Origin: Gluconobacter sp. Dm-62
GTDB lineage: Bacteria > Pseudomonadota > Alphaproteobacteria > Acetobacterales > Acetobacteraceae
Direction: 5' to 3'
DNA: 64,000 bases
NCBI RefSeq assembly: GCF_018256155.1
Contig: NZ_JAERLY010000002.1
Coordinates: forward strand, 434,001 to 498,000
Below the pieces are notes generated by a model. The model saw nothing but the letters and a program-made list of their open reading frames with translations, was not told where the DNA came from and did no database searches. The position numbers were made by a program, and so were the translations under genes. Each line of letters opens with the position of its first letter. Position 1 is the stretch's first letter. This document shows positions 52,713-63,507 of this stretch, piece after piece.

Positions 52713-54821
52713 GTGGACAGTGTCAGTCATCATGTCCGCGAGACAGACCCCACGCTCCTGCGCCTGAAGCTGTTCGGGCAGATGGAAGCAAAAACCCTTA
52801 CGGGTGAAAGCGTTCTGCCGGTGGGGAGCAAGACGCGGGCTCTGCTGGCTATCCTCGCTCTTTCAGACCGGAAGCCTGTCCTGCGATCCCGTCTCGCCGA
52901 ATTGCTGTGGAGCAAGCGGCCAGAGGATCTGGCGCGCGCTTCCCTTCGGCAGGAAATCCATCGCCTTCTTGATGCGCTGAGCCCGATAGGTGTGGAGGTC
53001 ATCGATGTGCAGCGGCACTCACTGGCCCTGAAGTCAGCGCTGACATCTGTGGATGCCGAAAAGTTGCTGACAGTCAGTGTCCGCACAATTGACGCTGTGG
53101 CATTTCCGGAGGAACCGTTGCTTGGAGAGTTGGCAGGGGTGGATCCAGCTCTGGACGACTGGCTTGTTCAGCAGAGAAGACGCCTGTCAGCCCATCTTCA
53201 GAATGTTTGTGAAAGTGCCGTCCAGGAGCTGACTGACTCAGATCGGGTCGAGGCTACGGCTGAGCGTCTGCTGAAATTTGACGGACTGAACGAGATTGCC
53301 TGGCGTGCCAGAATTCAGTTGGCCCTCCATCGAGGAGACTATGGCCGCGCAGTGTCGCTCTCCGATCAGATGGCGCGTGTTGTTGAGGATGTTGAGGGGC
53401 ACGTTCTGTCGCCTGCGACACAAAAGCTGCTCGCAAGCATCCCTGATGAGCATACCGCCGGTGAGCCAGTGCAAGACGCCGTCCAGCCGGCGCTGTCGGG
53501 GAGCAACTCTGAGGTTACATCACTGGTTTCTGTAAGACGCCCAGATCCAATGTTGGCTCTGCCGCTCCATTATGCTGCGCAACACTCGTCATCAATGGAG
53601 CCCCAGAAAATTGCACTGGTTTTTCTGGCGCCATCTTGTACTGATGAGACCCTTTTAGGGTATCGACAAAGTCTGCGCGATCAGCTGGAGCTCATGTTTG
53701 TTAACATGGGAACCTTCGATATTCTTTCAATTGCGGATATATCATCTCCTGACTCCGTCAATGCTCCGTCGATTTATCAGAGCCTGGGCGCGGACTACGT
53801 CATTTCGGGAAGTTTGCGGGCCGGGCAGGAGGACGGGGCCGATAACCGTCTTATCCTTCGTGTTCTGGATGCCCGGCGTGGAGGGGTCATAATTTGGGGA
53901 ACGCATTTCGATTTCCCTTCGTCAGGCCCTGATGAAGCTACAAATAGCATTGTGGCGCCGATGCAGGCGATGCAGTGGAGTATCTTCGTCGCAGAAGCAC
54001 GCCGGATCGCTGCAAGGTCGGATGCTGAGCTTTCAGCGCTTGGAATGGCCCTGAGAGCCTTCATGCTACTTTTGCGGCATGACTGTACGCTTTTTGACAG
54101 GATTGGATTTCTGCTGGAGCGCGCTGTTGATCTTGGAAAAGACGATGGGGCGATTGCGCTTATTGATGCGCTATATTGCTATATTCGTTTTTTAAATGAA
54201 TGGGGAATTCAAGCGGAATCTGTCTTCGCTCGTGGACTGAAGAGCGTTCGTGTTGCTGTTTCGCTGATGCCTGATCTGCATGCTGTTGAAGTTCTTTTGG
54301 CGGCGTATCTGATGTACGAGCCCGGTAGCCATGAAGCCGCTGTATCAGTGGCTCGGTCTGCTGCAGAGGATATCTCGAGTAACGATAGCCATCACAAAAA
54401 TTCTCCAGACCTTCGGATGGTAGAGATTGTCCTGAATCTTCTTTGCGGAGAGATGAAGTCGGCTGCGGGCAATGTGAAGAAGCTGTTAGAGAATGGATAT
54501 CGTTCTCAGCTTCTGGAGCTTCTGCGTCCAGTTTTCATGATGATCCTTTTATTGGGTGAAGACTATCAGAAAGTAATTTCAATGGGAAGGCTGGCCTCTG
54601 GACTTTATCCGTCCTGCCCCAGTTCTTTGGTTTATTACCTTGTTTCGTTGATTGAAGTGAATGATTTTCCAGAAGAGGCGCAGCAGGTCCGCCGTCATCT
54701 GCTTCGTCTGGCGCCAGATCTGACAGTTTCCAAGGTTGTCAGCCGGTTTCCTTTTGTTGAAACAGCTCAACGAACGAGGCTGACTGAAGCGCTGTTCAAG
54801 GCGGGGATTGCCGGAGAATAA
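52713..54821 (+). CDS. SARP/BTAD-type transcriptional regulator
   Basis: A 702-residue regulator. The N-terminus (LLRLKLFGQMEAKTL to ALLAILALS and LAELLWSKRPEDLARASLRQ) is an OmpR-like winged helix of the SARP kind, followed by a helical bacterial transcriptional activation (BTAD) region up to about residue 255. Residues 290-410 (LGADYVISGSLRAG and later IIWGTHFDFP) resemble a TolB/adenylate-cyclase-associated domain, and the C-terminal half looks like TPR helices. The GTG at 52713 is chosen because GGAGG lies eight bases before it. Targets and signal are unknown. Confidence 0.75.
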   Translation: MDSVSHHVRETDPTLLRLKLFGQMEAKTLTGESVLPVGSKTRALLAILALSDRKPVLRSRLAELLWSKRPEDLARASLRQEIHRLLDALSPIGVEVIDVQRHSLALKSALTSVDAEKLLTVSVRTIDAVAFPEEPLLGELAGVDPALDDWLVQQRRRLSAHLQNVCESAVQELTDSDRVEATAERLLKFDGLNEIAWRARIQLALHRGDYGRAVSLSDQMARVVEDVEGHVLSPATQKLLASIPDEHTAGEPVQDAVQPALSGSNSEVTSLVSVRRPDPMLALPLHYAAQHSSSMEPQKIALVFLAPSCTDETLLGYRQSLRDQLELMFVNMGTFDILSIADISSPDSVNAPSIYQSLGADYVISGSLRAGQEDGADNRLILRVLDARRGGVIIWGTHFDFPSSGPDEATNSIVAPMQAMQWSIFVAEARRIAARSDAELSALGMALRAFMLLLRHDCTLFDRIGFLLERAVDLGKDDGAIALIDALYCYIRFLNEWGIQAESVFARGLKSVRVAVSLMPDLHAVEVLLAAYLMYEPGSHEAAVSVARSAAEDISSNDSHHKNSPDLRMVEIVLNLLCGEMKSAAGNVKKLLENGYRSQLLELLRPVFMMILLLGEDYQKVISMGRLASGLYPSCPSSLVYYLVSLIEVNDFPEEAQQVRRHLLRLAPDLTVSKVVSRFPFVETAQRTRLTEALFKAGIAGE

Positions 54822-54956
54822 GATCATCTTCCTTCTGGTGCTTGGCCTTGTGCCGCCGGCGCGATATGAACACTCAAACAGAAGTTGCCGGCTGCAGGCC
54901 TCGCCAGTCTGCATCCTTGCTTGTGACCGGCCCTGGCGCGGCCCGCAGGACCACAC

Positions 54957-55475
54957 ATGATGTCTCGCATCCAGTTGACCGTTCTTCGACCTCTTCATCG
55001 ACCGATCCCTCGTCTTGCTATGGGCTTTCTGGCTCTTGGCGCTCTGGCTGCCTGTGGCGGCGGACGCGATCCCAGCACCCTGACCGCGCCTCGCAATCAT
55101 CTTCTCGGGGTAGATCGCGGTGCTGAAGGTGGCGCTGACGAACTGCGGGGGGGTGTGAACGCCTATCTGTGGCGTGGTGCAATCGATACCCTGTCCTTCA
55201 TGCCTCTGGCATCGGCCGATGCGGTTGGTGGCGTCATTCTGACGGATTGGTATCAGCCCTCTGCGAGCCAGAACGAGCGGTTCAAGATTGCCGCTTATGT
55301 GCTGGATCGCCGATTGCGCTCTGATGCCCTGCGGGTCTCTGTGTTCCGACAGGTACTTCAGGACGGGCAATGGGAAGATACTCCTGTTTCCGCAACCACG
55401 ACTTCTGATATCACCACCCGTATCCTGACACGGGCGCGCCAACTGCGTGCCGAAAACGGTGAGCGGGATAACTGA
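54957..55475 (+). CDS. DUF3576-type lipoprotein
   Basis: 172 residues. A lipobox LGALAAC gives a lipidated cysteine at about residue 33, followed by GGG. The body contains [21 protein letters not shown] and [17 protein letters not shown], matching alphaproteobacterial DUF3576 outer-membrane lipoproteins. It is followed closely by leuS and lptE, so an envelope function is plausible. The ATG at 54957 has AGGA upstream; ATG 54960 and ATG 55020 are other options. Confidence 0.78.
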   Translation: MMSRIQLTVLRPLHRPIPRLAMGFLALGALAACGGGRDPSTLTAPRNHLLGVDRGAEGGADELRGGVNAYLWRGAIDTLSFMPLASADAVGGVILTDWYQPSASQNERFKIAAYVLDRRLRSDALRVSVFRQVLQDGQWEDTPVSATTTSDITTRILTRARQLRAENGERDN

Positions 55476-55482
55476 GCCAGAC

Positions 55483-58080
55483 ATGAGCGATACCACAGCC
55501 CCCGCATTCGATTTCCAGAGCCGCGAGCCGTTCTGGCAGGAAGAGTGGAAGCGGCAGAATGCCTTTGCGGTTCCGGATGTTCCTCCTGCTGACCGCCCGA
55601 AATACTACGTTTTGGAAATGTTCCCGTATCCTTCGGGGCAGCTCCATGTCGGACATGTCCGGAACTATACGCTTGGGGATGTGGTCGCGCGCTACAAGCG
55701 CGCCCGTGGTTTTGCCGTCATGCATCCCATGGGATGGGATGCTTTCGGTCTTCCGGCGGAAAATGCAGCGCGTGAGCGGAACGTCCATCCGGGCAAGTGG
55801 ACGATGGACAACATCGCCACCATGCGCGGCACGCTCCAGCGCCTCGGGTTCTCGCTGGACTGGGAGCGGGAAATTGCGACCTGCCTGCCGGAATATTATG
55901 GCAAGCAGCAGAAGCTGTTCACCGACATGCTGGCAGCTGGACTGGTCGAGCGGCGTGATTCTCTGGTCAACTGGGATCCCGTCGATGAGACGGTTCTCGC
56001 GAACGAGCAGGTCGTGGATGGACGCGGCTGGCGCTCCGGAGCGCTGATCGAGAAAAAAAAGCTCTCCCAGTGGTTCCTGAAGATCACGAAGTTCGCCCAG
56101 CCCCTGCTCGATGATCTGAAGACGCTCGATCGCTGGCCCGAACGCGTGCGGACGATGCAGGAGCGCTGGATCGGTCGTTCGGAAGGCGCACGGGTCCGCT
56201 TTGCCCTGCATCAGCCACCTGCAGGGTATGACGAGGATCTCGACAGCGTCGAAGTTTTCACAACGCGTCCTGATACCCTGTTCGGTCTGAGCTTCGTCGG
56301 GATTTCGGCGGAACATCCTCTGGCCCGCAAAGTTGCCGAGACCAATCCACAGGCAGCAGCCTTCATTGAGGAATGCCGCCGTCTCGGAACGTCCGAAGAA
56401 GTAATTGAAGCTGCCGAAAAGCGCGGATTCGACACAGGCCTGCGTGTGGCCAATCCGCTTGATCCCGAAAAGACGGCGCCTGTCTGGATCGCTAATTTTG
56501 TCCTGATGGATTACGGCACGGGCGCCGTATTTGGATGCCCGTGTGGCGATCAGCGCGATCTCGATTTCGCACGCAAATACGACCTGCCGGTTCCGCAGGT
56601 TCTGCTCCCTGCTGGACAGGATGCCGAAACCTTTGTGTTGGGCAAAAAAGCGGTTTCAGGCGATGCGACACTTTTCAATTCAGGGTTCCTTGACGGGTTG
56701 GATCCTGTTGCGGCCCGGACGAAAGTTATTGAGCGACTTGAAGGTCTGGGAGCTGGCCAGGGCGTTGTGAACTGGCGTCTCCGCGATTGGGGTATTTCCC
56801 GGCAGCGCTACTGGGGCTGCCCCATTCCCGTCATCCACTGCGACACCTGTGGTCCGGTTCCGGTGCCTGACGAGCAGCTTCCCGTGATCCTGCCGGAAGA
56901 TGTGACGTTTGATCGTCCCGGAAATCCCCTCGATCACCATCCGACCTGGAAGCACGTGGATTGCCCGCATTGCGGCAAGCCTGCTGTCCGCGAGACCGAT
57001 ACATTCGATACCTTCGTTGACAGCTCGTGGTATTTCGCCCGCTTCACCAGTCCGCATGCCGAAACGCCAACGGTTCCGGCGGCTGCCAATGGCTGGCTGC
57101 CGGTCGATCAGTATATCGGTGGCATCGAGCATGCGATCCTGCATCTGCTCTATGCCCGTTTCTTCACGCGGGCGATGCATGAAACCGGGCATCTGGATGT
57201 GGACGAGCCATTTGCCGGTCTCTTCACCCAGGGCATGGTGACGCATGAGAGCTATCGGGACGACAGTGGCTGGCTGTATCCTGAAGAGGTCGAGCGTCAG
57301 GGTGATCAGGTCGTGCGTCGTGAGACGGGAACACCGGTTCAGGTCGGTCGCTCGGAGAAAATGTCCAAGTCCAAGCGCAACACGGTGTCTCCGGTCGACA
57401 TCATCGAGCGTTATGGCGCGGATACAGCGCGGTGGTTCGTCCTCTCCGACAGCCCGCCCGAAAGGGACATGGAGTGGACGGCGTCAGGCGTTGCCGCTGC
57501 TGCCCGCTTTGGTCAGAGGCTGCATCGCCTCGTGTCGGCTGTGGCTGCCCGTGATGCAGCGGACAGCGTGCATGGGGCGGCCGGAGATGACCTGCGTCGT
57601 GTCACGCACAGGGCCATTGCCGCGGTGGCTGAAGCCCTCGAAGCCTTTACGCCCAATGTCGCCGTGGCCCGTCTGCATGAGCTGACCTCCGCGCTGGCTG
57701 ATGCGGAACGTGTCGAAGGGGCCGGCATCGCAGCGGCCCGTCGTGAGGCGGCGCAGGTTCTTTGCCTTCTTGTCGCGCCCATGATGCCTCACCTCGCAGA
57801 GGACATGATGGCCGTTCTGGAGCCCGGCAGTGCGCTGGTTGTGGAACGTTCCTGGCCGGAAGCCGAAGAGAAATGGCTGGCCGTGCAGAGTGTCACGATA
57901 GGCGTACAGATTCTTGGCAAGCTGCGCGGGACCATTGAAGTCCCCCCCAACACGCCGAAGGACGAGGTGCTCGCAGCAGCGAAAAATGAGCCAAATGTGG
58001 CCCGTCTGCTTGAAGGAAAGCGACTGGTGAAGGAAATCCATGTTCCCAACCGGATCGTCAACTTCGTGGTGGCAGGCTGA
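55483..58080 (+). CDS. leuS: Leucyl-tRNA synthetase
   Basis: An 865-residue class I synthetase. The HIGH motif is HVGH in [15 protein letters not shown]; the KMSKS motif is [13 protein letters not shown]; the editing domain includes [13 protein letters not shown]; the zinc-type CDTCG and CPHCG are present. The ATG at 55483 is just after the lipoprotein stop. The stop overlaps the lptE ATG by one base, so the pair is coupled, an order conserved in alphaproteobacteria. Confidence 0.96.
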   Translation: MSDTTAPAFDFQSREPFWQEEWKRQNAFAVPDVPPADRPKYYVLEMFPYPSGQLHVGHVRNYTLGDVVARYKRARGFAVMHPMGWDAFGLPAENAARERNVHPGKWTMDNIATMRGTLQRLGFSLDWEREIATCLPEYYGKQQKLFTDMLAAGLVERRDSLVNWDPVDETVLANEQVVDGRGWRSGALIEKKKLSQWFLKITKFAQPLLDDLKTLDRWPERVRTMQERWIGRSEGARVRFALHQPPAGYDEDLDSVEVFTTRPDTLFGLSFVGISAEHPLARKVAETNPQAAAFIEECRRLGTSEEVIEAAEKRGFDTGLRVANPLDPEKTAPVWIANFVLMDYGTGAVFGCPCGDQRDLDFARKYDLPVPQVLLPAGQDAETFVLGKKAVSGDATLFNSGFLDGLDPVAARTKVIERLEGLGAGQGVVNWRLRDWGISRQRYWGCPIPVIHCDTCGPVPVPDEQLPVILPEDVTFDRPGNPLDHHPTWKHVDCPHCGKPAVRETDTFDTFVDSSWYFARFTSPHAETPTVPAAANGWLPVDQYIGGIEHAILHLLYARFFTRAMHETGHLDVDEPFAGLFTQGMVTHESYRDDSGWLYPEEVERQGDQVVRRETGTPVQVGRSEKMSKSKRNTVSPVDIIERYGADTARWFVLSDSPPERDMEWTASGVAAAARFGQRLHRLVSAVAARDAADSVHGAAGDDLRRVTHRAIAAVAEALEAFTPNVAVARLHELTSALADAERVEGAGIAAARREAAQVLCLLVAPMMPHLAEDMMAVLEPGSALVVERSWPEAEEKWLAVQSVTIGVQILGKLRGTIEVPPNTPKDEVLAAAKNEPNVARLLEGKRLVKEIHVPNRIVNFVVAG

Positions 58081-58751
58081 TGTCTGAACGACGCGGCGCC
58101 TTTCTGCTTACGGCTTTTCTTTTGTTGGGGGGGTGTGGCTTTTCACCCCTCTATGGGAAGCTGACCCCGAAATCCGATATGTCGGAAGAGTTGGCACAGA
58201 TTTATGTGGACAACATTCCGGGGCGGTACGGTCAGGAACTGCGTCTCGCCCTACAGAAGAATTTGGCGGGTGCCGGGCCGGAAGATCCTCATAAATACAT
58301 GCTGAAAGTCTATTCCGGCATGAATGAGGAAGCGATTGACATCCATCAGGACAATACATCCGGCCGGACGCGAAGCACTGGTGCCGCGCATTGGGTCCTC
58401 ATTACCGTGGAGCAGAATCCCCGTCTGCTGGCGCAGGGGGATGCGACGACGCTGGACGGTTTCAACACCAGTTTCGAGCAGTATTTCGCGCAGACGCTGA
58501 ATGATGAAACGCTTCAGGCGCGCGTTTCGGATACCCTTGCGCAGACTGTGACCCAGCAGATTGCGATCTGGTTCCGAAACCACAACATGCCTGAAAAGGC
58601 AGCGCCTGATGAATTGCCGCGTTATCTGAATACCGATCGCATGCCGGACGATAACGGGAACTCTGCGACTGACCGGACTGGCGTGGATGGCTTCCCGGCT
58701 TCCGCAACGGGCCGTCTGTCACGAAGCACGACCAGTACGTCTCCTCAGTAA
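58080..58751 (+). CDS. lptE: LPS-assembly lipoprotein LptE
   Basis: A 223-residue outer-membrane lipoprotein that plugs LptD. The signal LLTAFLLLGGC gives lipidated C19, followed by GFSPLYG, the LptE signature; later LAQIYVDNIPGRYGQELRLAL and TGAAHWVLI fit the family. The C-terminal tail is Ser/Thr-rich. It is coupled to leuS and directly followed by holA, the common leuS-lptE-holA order. Confidence 0.92.
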   Translation: MSERRGAFLLTAFLLLGGCGFSPLYGKLTPKSDMSEELAQIYVDNIPGRYGQELRLALQKNLAGAGPEDPHKYMLKVYSGMNEEAIDIHQDNTSGRTRSTGAAHWVLITVEQNPRLLAQGDATTLDGFNTSFEQYFAQTLNDETLQARVSDTLAQTVTQQIAIWFRNHNMPEKAAPDELPRYLNTDRMPDDNGNSATDRTGVDGFPASATGRLSRSTTSTSPQ

Positions 58752-59756
58752 GTGGTGAAGATTGACGCGCGGAGTATCGGGCGGACACTGGCCGATGCTG
58801 GTTCCTGGCGGGCCATAGTGCTTCACGGGGAGGATACCGGCCTTATCCGTGAACGGGCCGCTCAGGCAGTCCGGTTGGTGGCAGGGACGATTGATGACCC
58901 GTTCCAGGTTGCCCAGCTGGATCGGGAAACCCAGGATCGTCTCGAAGAAGAGGCCACAGCACTTTCCCTGATCGGTGGGCGGCGCGTGGTTTGGGTGCGG
59001 GACGGACAGGACAGTCTGGCGCCCATGTTCAAACGCGTCCTGGATACCGAAACGGATGCTCTGCTCGTTATTGAGGCTTCGGGCATCACAGCGCGTTCAA
59101 AACTGCGCGCTCTGGCGGAAGCACATAAAAAAGTTGCGTCTATTGCCTGCTACCCTGAGGAGGGGCGGGCTCTCTCCCAGACCGTAAGCGAAGCTCTAGG
59201 GCAGGATGGTGTTACGATCGACCGCGATGCCATGGTGTGGCTTCTAGGTGTTCTCGGGGCTGACCGCAGCGGCGTACGAGGTGAGATCGAAAAACTTGTT
59301 TTGTACGCAGGTGCGAACGGTCGTCTGGATCTTCAGGCCGTTCAGGATTGTGTCGGCGACGCTGGCGGCAATTCACTGGAGGACGCAGCTTTTTCAGCCT
59401 TGTGTGGAAATCGCATGATGGCAGATCAGGCGCTCGAGCGTGCATTGGCCGATGGTGCTAATCCGGTTGCAGTTGCACGAACGGTTCTGGGTGTTCTCGT
59501 GCGGCTTCAGAAAGTTGCGCAGGGTGTGCAGGACGGCCAGGGGCGCGCCGAAGCCATGAAAGCCCTCAAACCTCCTGTATTCTTCAAACGCACGGCCGCC
59601 TTTGGTCAGGCACTTGACCGCTGGTCTCTGCCGGCCCTGGCACTGGCAGCGCGGGAAACGCAAGCTTTTGAGCTGGCCTGCAAGCAAAGTGCATCCCCTG
59701 ATATGGCTCTGTGCAGACGACACATTGCGTCGCTTTGTACGGTCAGGAAAACCTGA
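58752..59756 (+). CDS. holA: DNA polymerase III delta subunit
   Basis: A 334-residue clamp-loader subunit that opens the beta clamp. It shows VLHGEDTGLIRERAAQAV at the start, GGRRVVWVRDGQDSL and LEKLVLY-like EIEKLVLYAG, with the helical C-terminal collar (LALAARETQAFELACKQS). The start is GTG directly after the lptE stop; a second GTG follows. Low identity is usual for this family. Confidence 0.9.
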   Translation: MVKIDARSIGRTLADAGSWRAIVLHGEDTGLIRERAAQAVRLVAGTIDDPFQVAQLDRETQDRLEEEATALSLIGGRRVVWVRDGQDSLAPMFKRVLDTETDALLVIEASGITARSKLRALAEAHKKVASIACYPEEGRALSQTVSEALGQDGVTIDRDAMVWLLGVLGADRSGVRGEIEKLVLYAGANGRLDLQAVQDCVGDAGGNSLEDAAFSALCGNRMMADQALERALADGANPVAVARTVLGVLVRLQKVAQGVQDGQGRAEAMKALKPPVFFKRTAAFGQALDRWSLPALALAARETQAFELACKQSASPDMALCRRHIASLCTVRKT

Positions 59757-59909
59757 TTTCAGAGGTCTGTCAGTTGGGCAGGGCGTTCTGAACCGATTTT
59801 TTAGGGAAACTTCCTGCTCAACGAACCTGTTTTGTATCCGTCAGACATTAATGATCTGCAGTGTCGCCCTTTACGGGATGGCCTGTGGAGACTGGATAAG
59901 GACAGGTTC

Positions 59910-60926
59910 ATGACTGAACGGAATTCCGATGATTCTCGTCGCAAGGTTCTGAAAGGCGCGGCTCTGGGGCTTGCCGCCGCCGCGGCAGCGGGCGGAAGGG
60001 CCAAAGCGGCCGATCCTTCCATGTCAGCAGAAAACGGTGCTCCGCCGCTCTCTGATCCGGCCAAGCGCTATACGGACGGCCCCTTTCAGGCTCAGCCGCA
60101 GCCCTGGCCAGGTCTTGCTTCGAGAATGACGCCGCGCCCGGATCATGGTGAGACGTCTTATCGCGGTTCGGGCCGCATGGCGGGACGCAAGGCGCTTGTC
60201 ACGGGAGGGGATTCCGGGCTGGGCCGCGCGGCGGCGATTGCCATTGCTCGGGAAGGCGCTGATGTCGCCATTTCCTATCTTCCGGCTGAAGAGGAAGATG
60301 CGAAGGAAGTGGTCGAGCTCATCCGCAATGCCGGACGCAAGGCCGTGGCACTTCCCGGTGACATACGATCGGAAAAATTCTGTCAGAAGCTGGTTGCCAA
60401 TGCAGCCCGGGAACTGGGTGGTCTGGACTGTCTGATCAACTGCGCCGGCCGACAGCACTATCATGAGAGCATTCTCGATCTGACGACCGAGGATTTCGAC
60501 TGGACACTCAAGACCAATCTTTATGCGCTGTTCTGGATCATCAAGGCAGCTATTCCGCATATGCCGCCGGGAAGCTCCATCGTGAACACGAGCTCGACCA
60601 ATGCCTATGACCCTTCAGAAATTCTGGTGGATTATAGCATCACGAAAGCCGGGATTGCCGATCTGACAAAGAGCCTTGCCAAACAGCTTGTACCAAAAGG
60701 GATCCGCGTCAATGCGGTCGCACCCGGACCGTTCTGGACCGCGTTGCAGGTCAGTGGAGGGCAGCCGATGTCTGCAGTTGAAAAGTTCGGGTCCACCGTT
60801 CCGCTCAAACGGCCCGGACAGCCTGCGGAAATTGCTCCGCTCTATGTTCAGCTTGCCAGTACGGATGGCAGTTATCTGACCGGCCAGATCTTTGGCGCCA
60901 CGGGCGGAACCGGCGTTCCCGGCTAA
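59910..60926 (+). CDS. Tat-exported short-chain dehydrogenase
   Basis: A 338-residue oxidoreductase with a twin-arginine signal (SRRKVLKGAALGLAAAAAA) and a processing site near GGRAKAAD. The mature part mirrors the dehydrogenase at 9251: TPRPDHGETSYRG, VTGGDSGLGRA, catalytic YSITKAG and the C-terminal TGG. A secreted dehydrogenase must carry its nucleotide cofactor with it, as Zymomonas glucose-fructose oxidoreductase does. The ATG at 59910 is preferred over 59832. The substrate is unknown; a sugar or alcohol is likely. Confidence 0.85.
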   Translation: MTERNSDDSRRKVLKGAALGLAAAAAAGGRAKAADPSMSAENGAPPLSDPAKRYTDGPFQAQPQPWPGLASRMTPRPDHGETSYRGSGRMAGRKALVTGGDSGLGRAAAIAIAREGADVAISYLPAEEEDAKEVVELIRNAGRKAVALPGDIRSEKFCQKLVANAARELGGLDCLINCAGRQHYHESILDLTTEDFDWTLKTNLYALFWIIKAAIPHMPPGSSIVNTSSTNAYDPSEILVDYSITKAGIADLTKSLAKQLVPKGIRVNAVAPGPFWTALQVSGGQPMSAVEKFGSTVPLKRPGQPAEIAPLYVQLASTDGSYLTGQIFGATGGTGVPG

Positions 60927-60943
60927 AAACCGGACAGGTGAGG

Positions 60944-60976
60944 AAAAAGCGGAAGGGAGTACCTTCCGCTTTTTTT
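60944..60976. terminator. Terminator after the Tat-exported dehydrogenase
   Basis: Stem GCGGAAGG (60949-60956) and CCTTCCGC (60962-60969), flanked by five A residues before and eight T residues after. It sits between convergent genes and can act both ways. Confidence 0.92.
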
Positions 60977-60984
60977 GTGGCTGC

Positions 60985-63489
60985 TCAGAAGCGTGCCGAG
61001 ACATCCAGATAGTAATAACCACCATTCATGCCAAGCTGGGACGTGCTCATGTAATATTTGGGCACCCCCAGATAGCGATTTCCCTCAGGCACAACAGACG
61101 GGAACTTGGCGAAAATATTGTTCCCACCGATCGTAGCACTCCATTTGGGAGTGATATTGTATGTGACAGAGGCATTTGTCGTCCATTTTGGCACATTCGG
61201 GAACTCCAGGAAGTGGCTCGTGGAGTAGGTATAGGGCCCCGTGTAGTACGTGAGCTGGGACGTCGTTTCGCCGTAACGGATCTCATGAACGGAGACAGCC
61301 CATTTGTTCTGGGCGGAACGCCAGGTGCCACCGAAGATGATCTTGCTGCGCGGGTACGCCGTGGTGAGATAGGCGATATACTGGGCGTTCAGAAGCGCTG
61401 CCCCGGTCGTGCTGGTGGCCTGATGGCGCAGGCGCGTCCGGTTCAGGTTGATCGCGACATCCCAGTCCGCATGACCATATCGTCCAAAATCGGTGGGGTA
61501 GGTCGCTGTCAGGTCGAGGCCCTGCGTCCGGGTATTAGCGACGTTGGCGAACCAGTGTGTGGCGAGCTGACTGCCCGTCCAGGTTTCGGATCCTGGTGGC
61601 AGATTGAAATTATCAGCCTTAAGTGCATTGTAAGCATCTGATCCATAGATTGTTCCACCCGGCATGATGCGGTCCCGCAGGTCGATCTGATACACGTCAA
61701 CGGTGACGTGCAGCTTTTTGATCGGCTCGACGATGATGCCACCTTCGGCACTCGTGGAGGACTCAGGCTTCAGCGCCGATGCCCCGTTGGAAAGGGCGCC
61801 AGCAGAGTTCGCAGCGATAATGCCGCTGGCGGCAGTGGGAGAAACGGACAGTGCGGAGTAATGCTCCTGCGCCAGTGTCGGGGCATGGAAGCCATTGCTG
61901 AAGGTGCCGCGGATCGCAAAGCGCGGGCTGAAGTCGTACCGGGTCGAGATCTTGCCGGTCTTGGTGTTGCCGACATCCGTGTAGTGCTCGACACGCCCCG
62001 CCAGATCGACCTGCCAGTGCTTCATGAGGTTGGTGGAAATGTCGAGATAGCCTGCGGCAACGTCACGGGACCACTTGCCGGCATTGGCCGGATTGGTGCC
62101 AGGAAAACCATCCGAGCTGGAATAGCTGTAACTGGCCGGAGAGCCGGTGCCGATTGCATACGCTTCATAGCGGTATGATGCGCCGCCAGCCACGTTGATG
62201 GCGTACGGCCAGAGAGATGTGTGGAATTTGCGGCTGAGATCGACGCTGTTCGTCCACTGGGTGTCATTATAGGACTGTGCGGCGAAGGATGTCGGGGTCT
62301 GGCCCGTGGCGGTATAGAGACCCACATTGGTCGAGCTCTGGGTGTCGAAAGCGTCGTAGTCCCGTCCGAAAACCGAGGATACGTCCCAGTGCCAGCCTGC
62401 CAGCGTCCCCTTGAAGCCTGCCGTCAGTTCGTAGTCATCTTCGTTCAGGGCTTCGACGGGCGCATAGCCATAAGGGTAAATCGCGGCATAGCCAGGGTAT
62501 TTAGCGAGCGTGGAGGGTAGCCGGTAGTTCTGGTACGATTCCGCGTGCCGATGCGCATAGGTTGCGCTGGCATAGGCCTGTACGTTGTCAGTAATGTCGT
62601 AGCCCGCATTGAGGGCAACGCTCTCACGGGTCTGCTCGGGCTGGCCAAGGAGCTGATTGACATAGGTATTGGTCCGATTGTCGGCACCGGACCGGACTGT
62701 GTGGTCCTGATGCACAAAATCGCCGCCGATATGAACAAAACCGCGATTGTTCAGATTTAACCCGCCATCGATGAACACACCTTGCTGAAAGCCATCGCCT
62801 TCGCTCGTAATTCCCGTGTTCGAGCGCATGGTCAGACCATGGTTCTGCTTCTTGAGGATGATGTTGACCACACCTGCAATGGCGTCCGAACCATACTGGG
62901 CGGACGCACCGTCACGCAGGACTTCGATATGATCGATCATGGACATGGGGATCATGTCGATATCGACCGGTGTGGAGCCCTGTGCGGGGCCACCGTCGGC
63001 ATACATATTGGCCGTGGTGTGTCGCCGCTTGCCATCGACCAGAATGAGCGTTTCGTTGGGGTTGAGGCCGCGAAGCGCAATCGTATCGGTCAGCGCGCCG
63101 GCATCGAAACCGCCTGTCGGTACGGTGAGGGACGGGAGCAGAAGCGCCAGAGAGTCGCGCAGGGTCGGCTGGCCGGTTCCCGTCAGCTGACGATTTGTGA
63201 CGATATCAACGGGAGCTATGGAATCCCGAGCCTTTTTGCCGACTTCACGCGTCCCCGTCACGACGATGGCTTCGCTTCCCCCTGAAACCTCCGGAGCGGG
63301 TTTCGGTATCTGTCGGGGTTTGGCTTTCTGAGCCGCCGGGGTCGTATGGGCCTGTTTGTGCTGAACCGGGACGGACTGCGTTGTTGCAGCCCGGCTTTCG
63401 TCCATCATGAGAACGAACGCAGAGCCGAGAAGGGAAGTCCCCAGAAGGGTCATATGACGAAGGGAAAGCTGGGTCAGCACTTTTACCAC
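60985..63489 (-). CDS. TonB-dependent outer-membrane receptor
   Basis: An 834-residue receptor. A signal-like segment (LLGTSLLGSAFVLMM) is followed by a Pro/Lys/Gln-rich linker and the TonB-box-like AIVVTGTREV. The plug has LRGLNPNETLILVDGKRRHT and DGASAQYGSDAIAGVVNIILKK, then a long barrel ending in YLDVSARF with the terminal phenylalanine. The ligand is not visible; the plug resembles receptors of the vitamin or sugar type as much as siderophore receptors, and I see no Fur box upstream, but an inverted repeat is present. The start is GTG at 63489. Confidence 0.9.
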   Translation of the reverse strand: MVKVLTQLSLRHMTLLGTSLLGSAFVLMMDESRAATTQSVPVQHKQAHTTPAAQKAKPRQIPKPAPEVSGGSEAIVVTGTREVGKKARDSIAPVDIVTNRQLTGTGQPTLRDSLALLLPSLTVPTGGFDAGALTDTIALRGLNPNETLILVDGKRRHTTANMYADGGPAQGSTPVDIDMIPMSMIDHIEVLRDGASAQYGSDAIAGVVNIILKKQNHGLTMRSNTGITSEGDGFQQGVFIDGGLNLNNRGFVHIGGDFVHQDHTVRSGADNRTNTYVNQLLGQPEQTRESVALNAGYDITDNVQAYASATYAHRHAESYQNYRLPSTLAKYPGYAAIYPYGYAPVEALNEDDYELTAGFKGTLAGWHWDVSSVFGRDYDAFDTQSSTNVGLYTATGQTPTSFAAQSYNDTQWTNSVDLSRKFHTSLWPYAINVAGGASYRYEAYAIGTGSPASYSYSSSDGFPGTNPANAGKWSRDVAAGYLDISTNLMKHWQVDLAGRVEHYTDVGNTKTGKISTRYDFSPRFAIRGTFSNGFHAPTLAQEHYSALSVSPTAASGIIAANSAGALSNGASALKPESSTSAEGGIIVEPIKKLHVTVDVYQIDLRDRIMPGGTIYGSDAYNALKADNFNLPPGSETWTGSQLATHWFANVANTRTQGLDLTATYPTDFGRYGHADWDVAINLNRTRLRHQATSTTGAALLNAQYIAYLTTAYPRSKIIFGGTWRSAQNKWAVSVHEIRYGETTSQLTYYTGPYTYSTSHFLEFPNVPKWTTNASVTYNITPKWSATIGGNNIFAKFPSVVPEGNRYLGVPKYYMSTSQLGMNGGYYYLDVSARF

Positions 63490-63507
63490 GCAATTTGTTA
63501 GTAATAT

